Below, in pieces: positions 26,629 through 35,605 of a stretch of DNA of 64,000 nucleotides. Source of the stretch: JAEZDR01 sp039811185 (GTDB taxonomy: Bacteria > Bacteroidota > Bacteroidia > Chitinophagales > Chitinophagaceae); the NCBI GenBank assembly GCA_039811185.1, contig JBDHYF010000005.1, positions 106,026-170,025 of the forward strand. The letters run 5' to 3'. The stretch's first letter is position 1. Every line of letters begins with the position of its first letter. Under the pieces are notes generated by a model that saw only the letters and a list, made by a program, of their open reading frames with translations, made no database searches and had not been told where the DNA came from. The translations under genes and the position numbers were made by a program.

Positions 26629-26727
26629 ACCGGCTGTTGGCCGCTCCTCACCGTCCCCCGTGTCACTCACTGCAAGGCTTAGCCCTTTATGAGGCGAGTC
26701 AGTTTAGTTAAAAAACAGCCCTCGGTT

Positions 26728-27363
26728 TTAAAACAATCCAAATAACATCGAATCTACCTTGCTGATGATTTCCCCCAGATGTTCGTCCTTGTCTCCAAAC
26801 TTGTTGGTGTCGCAATCGATAATCAGCAGTTGACCTTCGTTATAGGTTTCAATCCACTTATTGTATAGTTCGTTCAGCTTCTTCAGGTAATCGAGCCGAA
26901 TGTTTTCTTCATATTCTCTGCCTCTTTTCTGAATCTGATCCACGAGCGTAGGAACGGAAGCCTTCAGATAAATGAGCAAATCGGGCGGCTGCACCATTCT
27001 TTTCAGTGTTTGAAAAAACTTATAGTAATTATCGAAATCGCGCTGGCTCATCAGCCCCATATCGTGCAGGTTGGGCGCAAAAATGTTGGCGTCTTCGTAA
27101 ATGGTTCTATCCTGAATAACCGTTTCTGTGCCCCCATGAATTTCGAGCAGCTGGTTCAGGCGGCTGTTTAAGAAATAGATTTGCAGGTTAAAGCTCCACC
27201 GTGGCATATCCTCATAAAAATCCATCAGGTAAGGATTGTGGTCAACGTCTTCGAACTGTGGAATCCATTTATAATGTTTGCTCAGCAGTTGCGTGAGAGT
27301 TGTTTTGCCTGCGCCGATGTTTCCGGCAACGGCAATATGTTTGGGTTTTTGAGATTTGGCCAT
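26728..27363 (-). CDS. Deoxynucleoside kinase
   Basis: This 211-residue cytosolic enzyme is of the dCK/dGK family, salvaging deoxynucleosides with ATP. The P-loop AGNIGAGKTTLTQL is at residues 13-26, the family ERS/DRS-like element at QDRTIYEDANIF near 84-95, and the LID region at KRGREYEENI near 150. The absence of a TK1-type zinc site rules out thymidine kinase. Substrate may be deoxyadenosine or deoxyguanosine. It precedes trpS on the minus strand, separated by an 82-bp gap, so they may be independent. Confidence 0.9.
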   Translation of the reverse strand: MAKSQKPKHIAVAGNIGAGKTTLTQLLSKHYKWIPQFEDVDHNPYLMDFYEDMPRWSFNLQIYFLNSRLNQLLEIHGGTETVIQDRTIYEDANIFAPNLHDMGLMSQRDFDNYYKFFQTLKRMVQPPDLLIYLKASVPTLVDQIQKRGREYEENIRLDYLKKLNELYNKWIETYNEGQLLIIDCDTNKFGDKDEHLGEIISKVDSMLFGLF

Positions 27364-27445
27364 GGTTATGCACTTAAGAACTTCCGCAAATTAAGGCTGC
27401 AATTAAGCAATAAAAAAGCAGAAGCGCTCAATAATCATTAAAATA

Positions 27446-28444
27446 TCAATAATAGTTCATCGCCGTAACTCTTCTTACTTCGGCAATGGTTGCAGCCGCA
27501 CTTTCGCGTGCTTTGTCGGCGCCTTCTTTAATAATTTTCTTCAAATAAACTTCGTCTTGCTGAATGGCTGCCGCCCGTTCGCGTATCGGCTTAATAAAGG
27601 CAACCATGTCTTCGGCAAGTTGCTTTTTCATGTCGCCATATCGTATGGTGCATCCGTTGAAGTCGTTATGGAACTTTTGGTACACGCTGTTATCGCTTGT
27701 TTGCAGCATCAGCGTAAAAAGGTTTTCTATATAGTCGGGTTTTTCCGAGTCGGGTGTTTGGGGGCCGGCATCGGTTTTTGCCTTCATTATTTTTTTGCGA
27801 ATGAGGTCGTCGTCGTCGGCGAGGTAGATGGTGGCCATTTGGTTTTCGCTTTTGCTCATTTTGCCGGTACCGTCTAGGCTTAAAATTTTCACCAGTTGTG
27901 TGTTGAAGTTAAAAGCCTGAGGCGATGGAAATACTTCGCTATAACGGAAGTTAAACCTTTCGGCAAAATTGCGCGCCATTTCGAGGTGCTGCTCCTGGTC
28001 TTTACCAACCGGAACTTTCAGCGCGCGATGAATTAAAATATCCGCTGCCATCAGTACGGGATAGGTGAGAAGCCCGGCATTTACGTTTTCGGGTTGCAGG
28101 CGCACTTTCTCTTTAAAAGTGGTGGTTTTTTCCAGCTCGCCTTTGTAAGCAAGCATATTTAAATAGAGATAGAGTTCCGCAATTTCAGGAACATCGCTTT
28201 GTACATATAAAGCCACTTTTTTCGGATCGAGGCCACAGGCAATGTTTTCAGCGATTACGCGGTAAACACTTTCGCGAAGGGCTTTGGTATCGGGGTGTGT
28301 GGTAAGGGCATGCCAGTTGGCTACAAAAAAGAAGCAGTTAAACTCATCCTGCATGCGCACATAGTTGCGCATGGCGCCGAAATAGTTTCCAAGATGTAAA
28401 AAACCGGTAGGGCGTATGCCGCTTACAACAACTTCTTTATTCAT
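27446..28444 (-). CDS. trpS: Tryptophanyl-tRNA synthetase
   Basis: This 332-residue class I aminoacyl-tRNA synthetase charges tRNA-Trp. The start is ATG 28444 (MNKEVVVSGIRPTGFLHLGN); the upstream frame is read through rpiB on the other strand and is not real. The HIGH-type motif is HLGN near residue 17, and the KMSKS loop is GTGKMSKSENQ near 197-207. VGKDQEQHLEMARNFAERF near 150 is the family ATP/Trp contact region. Length is typical of the bacterial short form. The region shared with the divergent rpiB is only 70 bases. Confidence 0.96.
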   Translation of the reverse strand: MNKEVVVSGIRPTGFLHLGNYFGAMRNYVRMQDEFNCFFFVANWHALTTHPDTKALRESVYRVIAENIACGLDPKKVALYVQSDVPEIAELYLYLNMLAYKGELEKTTTFKEKVRLQPENVNAGLLTYPVLMAADILIHRALKVPVGKDQEQHLEMARNFAERFNFRYSEVFPSPQAFNFNTQLVKILSLDGTGKMSKSENQMATIYLADDDDLIRKKIMKAKTDAGPQTPDSEKPDYIENLFTLMLQTSDNSVYQKFHNDFNGCTIRYGDMKKQLAEDMVAFIKPIRERAAAIQQDEVYLKKIIKEGADKARESAAATIAEVRRVTAMNYY

Positions 28445-28502
28445 GCGGCGAAGATAAAGTTGGGCATGATGATTCGGGATAAAAAAGCCGCAATAAATTT
28501 TA

Positions 28503-28510
28503 TAGGTTTG
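28503..28510 (+). promoter_or_regulatory. -7 promoter box immediately before rpiB
   Basis: TAGGTTTG is an exact TAnnTTTG ending 4 bases before the ATG, which would place the transcript start on or next to the start codon. Confidence 0.45.
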
Positions 28511-28514
28511 TTGA

Positions 28515-28967
28515 ATGGAAACAACATTCGATCTGTCTTTACCGATAGCCATTGGCAGCGACCACGCCGGCTTTGCATACAAACAACAAATGATTGAGTG
28601 GCTGAAAGAAAGTGGAAGAGCAGTGCAGGACTTCGGAACGCACTCTTCGGATTCGGTTGACTTTCCCGATTTTGCGCATCCGGTAGCGGCTGCTGTTGAG
28701 GAGGGGAAGGCGTCGTTTGGCATTTTAATTTGCGGTTCTGCAAACGGCGTTGCCATAACAGCGAACAAACACCCGGGCGTTCGGGCTGCTTTGTGCTGGC
28801 GTGTAGACATTGCCGCGCTGGCAAGGCAGCATAACAATGCGAATGTGATTTGTTTACCGAGCCGCTTTACCGCTTTCGACGACTGTAGAAATATGGTTGA
28901 AACGTTTATGAACACTGCATTTGAAGGCGGCCGCCATGTAAACCGCGTTCAAAAAATTTCATGCTGA
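28515..28967 (+). CDS. rpiB: Ribose-5-phosphate isomerase B
   Basis: This 150-residue cytosolic RpiB/LacA-LacB-family enzyme interconverts ribose 5-phosphate and ribulose 5-phosphate. IAIGSDHAGFAYK is at residues 11-23, with Asp16 and His17 in the sugar-ring-opening site. GILICGSANGVAITANK near 69-85 holds the catalytic Cys73, and RAALCWRVDIAALARQHNNANVI follows. ATG 28515 is strongly supported by the family's N-terminus. Divergent from trpS. It has no RpiA-type features. Confidence 0.95.
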   Translation: METTFDLSLPIAIGSDHAGFAYKQQMIEWLKESGRAVQDFGTHSSDSVDFPDFAHPVAAAVEEGKASFGILICGSANGVAITANKHPGVRAALCWRVDIAALARQHNNANVICLPSRFTAFDDCRNMVETFMNTAFEGGRHVNRVQKISC

Positions 28968-29054
28968 AATTAATTCTTCGTTAAACTGTGTGAGTGGTTT
29001 CGCCTGAAAAAAATAGCGCGTGATATTGTTGCCCGAAGGATTGCCCGCGGCAAA

Positions 29055-30509
29055 TTGCCTTCGTCTTTTCCTTTTAAACCAAAGTTCGTGTCTGCAATTA
29101 AACAACCGCGCCGATTCAGCGACTATATCAGTCTGATTTTTCGTTCTTTAAAAGGCGAAAATTTAGATTTTACTAGTATTGGTATTACTAAAGGCGTCAT
29201 CATGCTGGCCATCCCCATGATGCTCGAAATGATGATGGAGTCTGTGTTTGCGCTTGTTGATCTGTATTTTGTGGGACATCTGAAGGAGAGCAGTTTCGCC
29301 ATTCAGTCGGTGGGGCTCACAGAATCGGTGCTGACGATTATGTATTCGGTTGCGATTGGGATGAGCATGGCCGCCACCGCCTTAGTTGCCCGGCGCATTG
29401 GTGAAAAGGACAGTGCGAAAGCTTCTGTAAGCGGAGCGCAGGCTATAGCGGTAGCAGCGGTGTTGACGGTACTGCTTAGCATTCCCGGAGTGATATATGC
29501 CAAGGAAATTCTGCTGCTGATGGGCGCATCGGAAGCGAGTGCCGAGTATGGGAAAACGTTTACTGCCATTATGATGGGCAGCAGCATATCCATCATTTTA
29601 TTGTTTTTGATCAACGGTGTTTTCAGAGGCGCCGGCAACGCCGCTATTGCAATGAAGAGTTTGTGGATTGCCAACCTCTGCAATATTATTTTGTGTCCCG
29701 TTTTTATTAAAGGATGGCTTGGCGTTCCGGCAATGGGCTTAACAGGCGCTGCCATTGCTACTGCAACCGGCCGAACGATTGGTGTAATGTATCAATTGTA
29801 CCATCTGGCCTATGGCAACGGGTTAATCCGCATACGGCTAAAACATTTTCTTCCCGACCTTGCGGTTATCCGCGGCATCGTTAAGGTGGCAGTGCCGGCG
29901 GTTTTTCAATTTATTATTACGTCCTGCAGTTGGATTGTGCTTGCGCGGCTCGTAGCCATTACCGGCGGCGACGAAGGATCGGCGGGCTACCAAACCGCAC
30001 TTAGACTGATGATGTTTTTTATGTTGCCTGCATGGGGACTAAGCAATGCAGCAGCAACGCTGGTAGGGCAAAATTTGGGTGCAGGCAATCCGCGGCGGGC
30101 AGAGGCGTCGGTGATGAAAACCGTTCAGTTTAACGTGGGGTATATGGTGATGGTGAGTGTGGTGTTTTTTGTACTTGCCGGATTCTTGGTCCGTTTTTTT
30201 ACCGGTGAACAAGCCGTTGCATCAATTGCCAAAACCGCCATGTATGTAATGGCTACCGGTTTTGTTTTTTATGGGCTCGGTATGGTAATGCTGAATGCGT
30301 TTAACGGAAGCGGTGATACGTGGACACCCACAAAGATCAACTTCTTTGGATTTTGGCTGTTACAAATTCCGCTGGCCTATCTGCTTGCGCAGCATTTTAA
30401 TTTGAGCGAGTTGGGTGTCTTTATCGCAATACCGGTATCGGAAATGGCAATCACCATTGCATCCTTCATTATATTTAAAAAAGGGAATTGGAAACTGGTG
30501 AAGGTATAG
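29055..30509 (+). CDS. MATE-family efflux transporter
   Basis: This 484-residue inner-membrane protein has about twelve hydrophobic helices in two similar halves. The MATE signatures are ITKGVIMLAIPMMLEMMMES near 45-65, LTESVLTIMYSVAIGMSMA in the first half, and GLSNAAATLVGQNLGAGNPR at the start of the second half near 335. It likely exports drugs or organic cations using Na+ or H+. Start is uncertain: TTG 29055 or GTG 29088, since no ATG occurs early and the frame is open further upstream. It follows rpiB by 87 bases and may be in its operon. Confidence 0.88.
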   Translation: MPSSFPFKPKFVSAIKQPRRFSDYISLIFRSLKGENLDFTSIGITKGVIMLAIPMMLEMMMESVFALVDLYFVGHLKESSFAIQSVGLTESVLTIMYSVAIGMSMAATALVARRIGEKDSAKASVSGAQAIAVAAVLTVLLSIPGVIYAKEILLLMGASEASAEYGKTFTAIMMGSSISIILLFLINGVFRGAGNAAIAMKSLWIANLCNIILCPVFIKGWLGVPAMGLTGAAIATATGRTIGVMYQLYHLAYGNGLIRIRLKHFLPDLAVIRGIVKVAVPAVFQFIITSCSWIVLARLVAITGGDEGSAGYQTALRLMMFFMLPAWGLSNAAATLVGQNLGAGNPRRAEASVMKTVQFNVGYMVMVSVVFFVLAGFLVRFFTGEQAVASIAKTAMYVMATGFVFYGLGMVMLNAFNGSGDTWTPTKINFFGFWLLQIPLAYLLAQHFNLSELGVFIAIPVSEMAITIASFIIFKKGNWKLVKV

Positions 30510-30568
30510 ATGCATCTTCTTCGCATCCTGAATTTATTCAATGAACGTAAATTTATTCTTTCAAAACA

Positions 30569-31021
30569 ATGAATCATCAACCTGTTCAAAAGATTGAGCT
30601 CGAAGCGTTCGACCATTCAACCGCGCTGAAAATGGCTACCAAAGTAATTGATTTGGCAAACGCGAGGAAGCAAACAATTGCAGTGGAAATTGCACGCCTT
30701 AATTTTCCTGTTTTTCTTTTTGTGGGGGATGGCCTTCCTGCCGACAAACTAAACTGGCTGCGGCGAAAAGCAAATATTGCCAAACACTTTGAAGAGAGTT
30801 CGCTGCGCGTGAAACACGATTTGATGAAGGGCAATATGAGCCTGGAAAAAACGTTTGCGCTGGGCGAAAAAGATTTTTTAGCGCGTGGAGGAGCCATTCC
30901 AATTTTTGTAAAGAATGCCGGAATGGTTGCCACCATCACTGTTTCAGGCCTGAGCGATGAGCAAGATCATCAGATTATACTCGAGGCATTGGAAGGGAGT
31001 TTTCATTACCGTACCTGTTAA
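30569..31021 (+). CDS. UPF0303-family protein (GlcG/HbpS-like fold)
   Basis: This 150-residue cytosolic protein is of the UPF0303 (YBR137W-like) family. Conserved segments are TKVIDLANARKQTIAVEIAR near 25-45, FPVFLFVGDGLPADKLNWLRRK near 48-70, and LARGGAIPIFVKNAGMVATI near 108-127. Biochemical role unknown; related GlcG/HbpS-like domains bind heme or cobalamin, but that is only fold-level inference here. It sits between the MATE gene and the SMR exporter in the same direction. Confidence 0.82.
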   Translation: MNHQPVQKIELEAFDHSTALKMATKVIDLANARKQTIAVEIARLNFPVFLFVGDGLPADKLNWLRRKANIAKHFEESSLRVKHDLMKGNMSLEKTFALGEKDFLARGGAIPIFVKNAGMVATITVSGLSDEQDHQIILEALEGSFHYRTC

Positions 31022-31054
31022 CAGGTGCATTCGTCTGTATCTTCACAAAAAAAC

Positions 31055-31402
31055 ATGAGCATCAACTGGATATTATTAATCATTGGCGGATTGTTTGAAA
31101 CACTCTTCGCTGTAAGTCTTGGCAAGGCGCAGCAGGCGTCGGGCAAAGTAATGATGATGTGGCTGCTCGTATTTGCCGTTTCGGTTTCGGTAAGTATGTT
31201 TTTGTTGTTTAAAGCCATGGGTGGAGAACGCCCGATCGCTGTAGGTACTGCTTACGCCGTTTGGGGTGCAATAGGTGCTGTGGGAACGGTGGTAGCCGGA
31301 ATACTTTTGTTTAAAGAGCCGGTAAGTTTTTGGAGAATCTTTTTTCTTTCTACATTAATTATTTCAGTGGTAGGCTTGCAAGTGGTGAGCACACACAAAT
31401 AA
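31055..31402 (+). CDS. Small multidrug resistance (SMR) family exporter, SugE/Gdx-like
   Basis: This 115-residue inner-membrane protein has four helices. ATG 31055 is chosen over the in-frame GTG 31025, because MSINWILLIIGGLFET is the family start with Glu at the position of EmrE Glu14. The segment VGTAYAVWGAIGAVGTVVAG near 66-85 and the ending VVGLQVVSTH match the SugE/Gdx (guanidinium exporter) branch more than EmrE. Forms dual-topology dimers in characterised members. No guanidine riboswitch is visible in the 33-bp gap upstream. Confidence 0.88.
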   Translation: MSINWILLIIGGLFETLFAVSLGKAQQASGKVMMMWLLVFAVSVSVSMFLLFKAMGGERPIAVGTAYAVWGAIGAVGTVVAGILLFKEPVSFWRIFFLSTLIISVVGLQVVSTHK

Positions 31403-31447
31403 GTTGTCTTCCAAGTTTATTCAATACAATCAAAACATCTTACGAGT

Positions 31448-32953
31448 ATGCAAAAAGTATTGTCTTCTTTTTTAATGATGATGATCGTTGTTGGTGTATC
31501 GGCCCAGCATCCATCACAGAAATTCGAAAAAATAATCACACCTCAGTATCTGCAAACACATTTATCGGTTATCGCTTCCGATGAAATGGAAGGCCGCGAA
31601 ACAGCAACCGAAGGACAACGGAAGGCCGCTGCTTACATTGTGGAGCAGTTTAAACGCATTGGCCTGAAACCCGGTAACGGCAACAGTTACGAGCAGTTTT
31701 TCCCGGTTTATCAGGACTCGCTTGTAAGTGCCTCTTTAAAAATATACAATCACAACTTTGCGCTGCCCACGCATTTTAACGTGCCTTCATCTATCCGAAC
31801 CAATCAAAAACTGAAAATCAGTGAGTTGGTTTTTGCGGGATTCGGGTTAACAGATTCCGTGACCAACGACTTTGCGGGCCTCGATGTAAAAGATAAATGG
31901 GTTTTGTTTATTGAAGGCCGACAAAGAGATATATCCGACCCCACGATATACCGATGGTTTGGTCCGGCATCTACTTTTTCAAAGCTTGCGGCTATAAAAA
32001 AAGCCGGCGCCAGAGGCGCGCTTGTTATCACACGAAATTTGCCGGCTCAGTCTTTCAATAAAACGCCCATGTATGTGCACCAGTCCACAGATGATTTTGT
32101 GTACTTTCCCATTACCATGGAAGCTGCGGCCTCCCTACTCACCATTCCTGTAAATACTTTTAGCGATCTGCAATATATTCCCAGGAAGCGTTATACAACC
32201 GACCTTGCTGTTAGCATTGCAAAAACGAAACAAGTGCTCCAAAGTTCTAATGTAATTGGCGTTTTGGAGGGTGGAGCTAAGAAAGATGAGTATGTTGTAC
32301 TTTCTGCACACTACGATCATTTAGGGAAACACAACGGGAAAATTTACTATGGCGCAGATGACGACGGATCGGGCACAACGGCTGTAATAGCGATGGCAGA
32401 AGCGTTTGCGGAAGCAGCGCGAAAGGGCAACAGGCCCGACAGGTCGATTATTTTTATCGCGGTTTCCGGCGAAGAAAAGGGCCTTTGGGGTTCCGAATAT
32501 TATACTGCCAACCCCACCTGTTCTCTCGGAAAAACTTCTGCCAATTTAAATATTGATATGGTGGGAAGAATAGATCCGGCTTACAAAGGCGATTCTTTAA
32601 ATTATGTGTATGTGATAGGCGACGACAAACTGAGCAGTGATTTGCGTCCGTTAACCGACAGCATAAAAAATGTGGTAGCGATGGAAGTAGATCGCCGGTT
32701 TAATGATGTGAACGACCCCAACCGGTTTTATTTCCGCAGCGACCATTACAACTTTGCAAAGAACGGCGTTCCCGTAATTTTTTATTTCAACGGAACGCAT
32801 CCCGACTACCATAAACCTTCCGACACAGTTGAAAAAATACAGTTTGAACTGATGGCAAAGCGGGTGCGCATGGTGTTTTTAACCGCATGGGCCATCGCTA
32901 ACAGAGGAACTATGCTAATACGCGATATTCCGCTTCAACCATTGCAACGCTGA
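31448..32953 (+). CDS. Secreted M28-family metallopeptidase
   Basis: This 501-residue protein has a signal peptide (MQKVLSSFLMMMIVVGVSAQ). The M28 di-zinc centre is visible: His in LSAHYDHLG near 287, Asp in YYGADDDGSGTTAVI near 302, catalytic Glu in IAVSGEEKGLWGSEYY near 340, Asp in NIDMVGRID near 368 and a late His in YFNGTHPDYHKPSD near 460. A PA (protease-associated) insert occupies about residues 125-240. It probably acts as an aminopeptidase in the periplasm or outside the cell, with no T9SS tail. Confidence 0.92.
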   Translation: MQKVLSSFLMMMIVVGVSAQHPSQKFEKIITPQYLQTHLSVIASDEMEGRETATEGQRKAAAYIVEQFKRIGLKPGNGNSYEQFFPVYQDSLVSASLKIYNHNFALPTHFNVPSSIRTNQKLKISELVFAGFGLTDSVTNDFAGLDVKDKWVLFIEGRQRDISDPTIYRWFGPASTFSKLAAIKKAGARGALVITRNLPAQSFNKTPMYVHQSTDDFVYFPITMEAAASLLTIPVNTFSDLQYIPRKRYTTDLAVSIAKTKQVLQSSNVIGVLEGGAKKDEYVVLSAHYDHLGKHNGKIYYGADDDGSGTTAVIAMAEAFAEAARKGNRPDRSIIFIAVSGEEKGLWGSEYYTANPTCSLGKTSANLNIDMVGRIDPAYKGDSLNYVYVIGDDKLSSDLRPLTDSIKNVVAMEVDRRFNDVNDPNRFYFRSDHYNFAKNGVPVIFYFNGTHPDYHKPSDTVEKIQFELMAKRVRMVFLTAWAIANRGTMLIRDIPLQPLQR

Positions 32954-32997
32954 TTTATGGCACCAATCATGCAAAAAGGTCACGGATGTTAGAATAA

Positions 32998-34845
32998 ATG
33001 GCGAATCGGACTCAAGAAAAAATGTATAGAAAATCCTTTCTGCTCCTGCTGATCTTTGTCGTTGGCGGACTGGCGGCATGTGCACAAAACACTGACAGCG
33101 ATTCTGTTCCCAAAAAGAAGAAAAACATCTTCCGGACGTTGAAGCAAGCGCTTTACAAAGACCCTGAAGAGAACGATTTAATAGTGGAAAACGATTTGGT
33201 AAAAGGCGATGCCTTGTTTAACCGCTACAGGAATCGCACCATACGCCACATCTATCTCGACCAACGCCCTTTTGGAATTTCGCTTGGCGACAGCTCAAAA
33301 AGGGTGAACAACTTTTTCATCCGGCTGGGAAAGAAACTTCATCGCAATACCCGCGAAGGTGTAATCCGCAACAATTTGTTTTTTAGGGAGCATGACAAAC
33401 TAAACCCTTATCTGCTTGCCGACAACGAACGCTTTCTGCGCGATCTTCCTTATTTGCAGGATGCAGAAATTGTGGTGAAAGCCGTTAGTAAAAGCGCCGT
33501 AGACGTATATATAATTACAAAGGATGTTTTTAGTTTAGGGTTCGACGGCAGCATTGCAAACAAAAACCGTTTTGAAATGAGCGCCATTGAGCAAAACCTG
33601 GGCGGCAGCGGTAATATGGCCGAGGCAGGGTTTTATTACGATGCGGAGCGGGCACGTCAGTTTGGTTATAAGGCAAGCTATCTGCAGCGAAACATAAAAG
33701 GCAGTTTTGTAAATGTGTTTGGCGGATTCAATAACTATCGGCCTTCTGTAAGCAACGGCAACAACGAGGAGCAGATTGTTTATGCCGGAGCCGAAAAGCC
33801 ACTCGTTTCAACCTTCGATAAATGGACCTACTCTTTTCTGTTCGAGTATCAGCATAATAAAAACAACTACTCGCCCGACTCGCTTTTTAATTCCGATTTA
33901 AAATATCAAAGTCATTTATGGGAAGCGTGGGGCGGCCGTTTGCTTGGCATCAAAAATCCGCTGGTAGAGGAAGACGACCGCTGGCGCGGATTCATCGGCA
34001 TGCGTGTAATGCAGCAAACATTTAATAAAGTGCCCGACAAATATCAAAACATTTATTACTACCGGTACACAGACCTGAAAGCTGCGCTGGTGAGCCTCTC
34101 TGTGTTTAAACAAACCTACTTCCGTACAAAATATATTTATGGTTTTGGAAGAAATGAAGATGTGCCGGAAGGTTTCGATTTCAGCATCGTTGCAGGTTAT
34201 ACGAGCAAACACAATGTTGACCGTTCGTATTTTGGGGCCGACTTCAGAAGAAGCTATTTTTCAAAAAAGAACAATTATTTCGACTTAACGGCACGCTACG
34301 GAACATTTTTAAATGGCAACCGGTTTGAGGACATCAGCGCCCTCTTCAACCTTCACTATATCACTCGTTTGAGGCGGCTCAGTTCGGGCTGGCAGCAGCG
34401 CTGGTTTTACACCGCATCTTTTGCCCGCACTTTTCGCGACTACCTGAACGATCCGCTTTTCCTAGAAAGCGAGTATGGAATTCCAACACTCACTAACGGC
34501 GATGTGGAGGCCGATACGCGCGCTACCATAAAAGCAGAAACCATCTTTTTTAATAACAAATGGAACGTTACAGGCTTTAAAATTGCACCACTGTTGGGAG
34601 CTTCTGCCACGCTTCTGAAACCTGTAGACAAAGAAATGCTAACAACAGATATGTTCTCGGTGGTGAGCGCGGGTGTGAGGGTGCGGAACGAAAGTTTAAT
34701 TTTTGGAACCATTGAAGCGCGGGCAAACTTTTTTCCAAGAACAAATAACGGGCAATCTAATTTTGGATTCAGCGTTCAAACAAACCTTCAGTTTAAATAC
34801 AACAATGCCTACGTTCGAAAACCCGATTTTATAAAAATGAATTAA
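32998..34845 (+). CDS. POTRA-like/outer-membrane beta-barrel protein (BamA/ShlB-related)
   Basis: This protein of about 615 residues, or 607 from ATG 33022, has a signal peptide (SFLLLLIFVVGGLAACA) of lipoprotein-like or Sec type. The region at about 75-175 (RHIYLDQRPFGISLGDSS through RFLRDLPYLQDAEIVVKAVS) resembles POTRA domains of Omp85-type proteins. The following 430 residues are a barrel: FDGSIANKNRFEMSAIEQNLGG, then many aromatic-capped strands up to TNLQFKYNNAYVRKP. Such proteins transport or insert other proteins or lipids. Substrate is unknown. Confidence 0.72.
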   Translation: MANRTQEKMYRKSFLLLLIFVVGGLAACAQNTDSDSVPKKKKNIFRTLKQALYKDPEENDLIVENDLVKGDALFNRYRNRTIRHIYLDQRPFGISLGDSSKRVNNFFIRLGKKLHRNTREGVIRNNLFFREHDKLNPYLLADNERFLRDLPYLQDAEIVVKAVSKSAVDVYIITKDVFSLGFDGSIANKNRFEMSAIEQNLGGSGNMAEAGFYYDAERARQFGYKASYLQRNIKGSFVNVFGGFNNYRPSVSNGNNEEQIVYAGAEKPLVSTFDKWTYSFLFEYQHNKNNYSPDSLFNSDLKYQSHLWEAWGGRLLGIKNPLVEEDDRWRGFIGMRVMQQTFNKVPDKYQNIYYYRYTDLKAALVSLSVFKQTYFRTKYIYGFGRNEDVPEGFDFSIVAGYTSKHNVDRSYFGADFRRSYFSKKNNYFDLTARYGTFLNGNRFEDISALFNLHYITRLRRLSSGWQQRWFYTASFARTFRDYLNDPLFLESEYGIPTLTNGDVEADTRATIKAETIFFNNKWNVTGFKIAPLLGASATLLKPVDKEMLTTDMFSVVSAGVRVRNESLIFGTIEARANFFPRTNNGQSNFGFSVQTNLQFKYNNAYVRKPDFIKMN

Positions 34846-34855
34846 AGCACAAACT

Positions 34856-35548
34856 ATGAAAAAAACATTCTTTCGCCTGTTCCTTCCGCTCGTTGTTTTA
34901 TTCGCAGCCTGCGATGTGAGCAACATCGGCAACTATATTTTAAATCAGTATGATGCGGCGGCCGCCATAAGGCAGTTGCTGCAAATTGGAACAGCTTCAG
35001 GCGCAGACAAATCTTTGTTTACACGCGACAACATTGTAAAGGCAGTGCTCCCCGAAAAGGTGGCGACTGCGCTGAACACCATACAGCAGCTTGGGCTTTC
35101 TTCGGAAGTGGACAGGTTTATGAACACGCTTGGTGCAGCGGCGGAAAGTTCCGCGGAAAAATCGATTCCCGTATTTGAACAAGCAATTAAGAACATGAGT
35201 TTTTCCGATGCGGTTGCCATTGTAAAGGGAAACAATACGGCGGCAACAGATTATCTGCGCGGGCGCTCGGGCGATAGCCTGAGGCGGGCCATTACACCTG
35301 TAATGACACAGGCATTAAACGAATACAACTTGCTTAAACAATGGAATGCGCTCACACAACCATTGCAGCGTATTGTTGGCAATAAGGTGAACCTCGATTT
35401 ATCGAACATGCTTGCAGGTGTGATTACGGAAATTATGTTTAAAAAAATGGAGGAAAAAGAAAAGCAAATCCGCACAGAAATTTCTGCACGCACAACGCCT
35501 TTGTTGCAACGGGTGTTTGGTGCGGTCGATCTTACACGGAAGCAGTAA
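34856..35548 (+). CDS. DUF4197 domain-containing lipoprotein
   Basis: This 230-residue protein starts MKKTFFRLFLPLVVLFAAC, with lipobox Cys19. The body is the helical DUF4197 domain (about residues 35-225): AVLPEKVATALNTIQQLGL, NMSFSDAVAIVKGNNTAATDYL near 105-126, and LDLSNMLAGVITEIMFKKMEEKEKQI near 180. Function unknown in the family. It is 10 bases after the barrel gene, so probably co-transcribed. A very strong terminator follows directly. Confidence 0.88.
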   Translation: MKKTFFRLFLPLVVLFAACDVSNIGNYILNQYDAAAAIRQLLQIGTASGADKSLFTRDNIVKAVLPEKVATALNTIQQLGLSSEVDRFMNTLGAAAESSAEKSIPVFEQAIKNMSFSDAVAIVKGNNTAATDYLRGRSGDSLRRAITPVMTQALNEYNLLKQWNALTQPLQRIVGNKVNLDLSNMLAGVITEIMFKKMEEKEKQIRTEISARTTPLLQRVFGAVDLTRKQ

Positions 35549-35586
35549 AAAAAACGGGCGGCATCTTCAAATGCCGCCCGTTTTTA
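35546..35586. terminator. Bidirectional intrinsic terminator
   Basis: The 11-bp GC-rich stem ACGGGCGGCAT/ATGCCGCCCGT (35554-35581) with loop CTTCAA is flanked by A and T runs. It serves both the DUF4197 gene and the convergent phosphodiesterase gene. Confidence 0.9.
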
Positions 35587-35605
35587 AATGATAATTAAAA
35601 GGCTT

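Noticed and set aside
28444..28915. Longer trpS start reaching to 28915
   Set aside because: The extension runs over rpiB on the opposite strand, and the family start MNKEVVVSG is at 28444.
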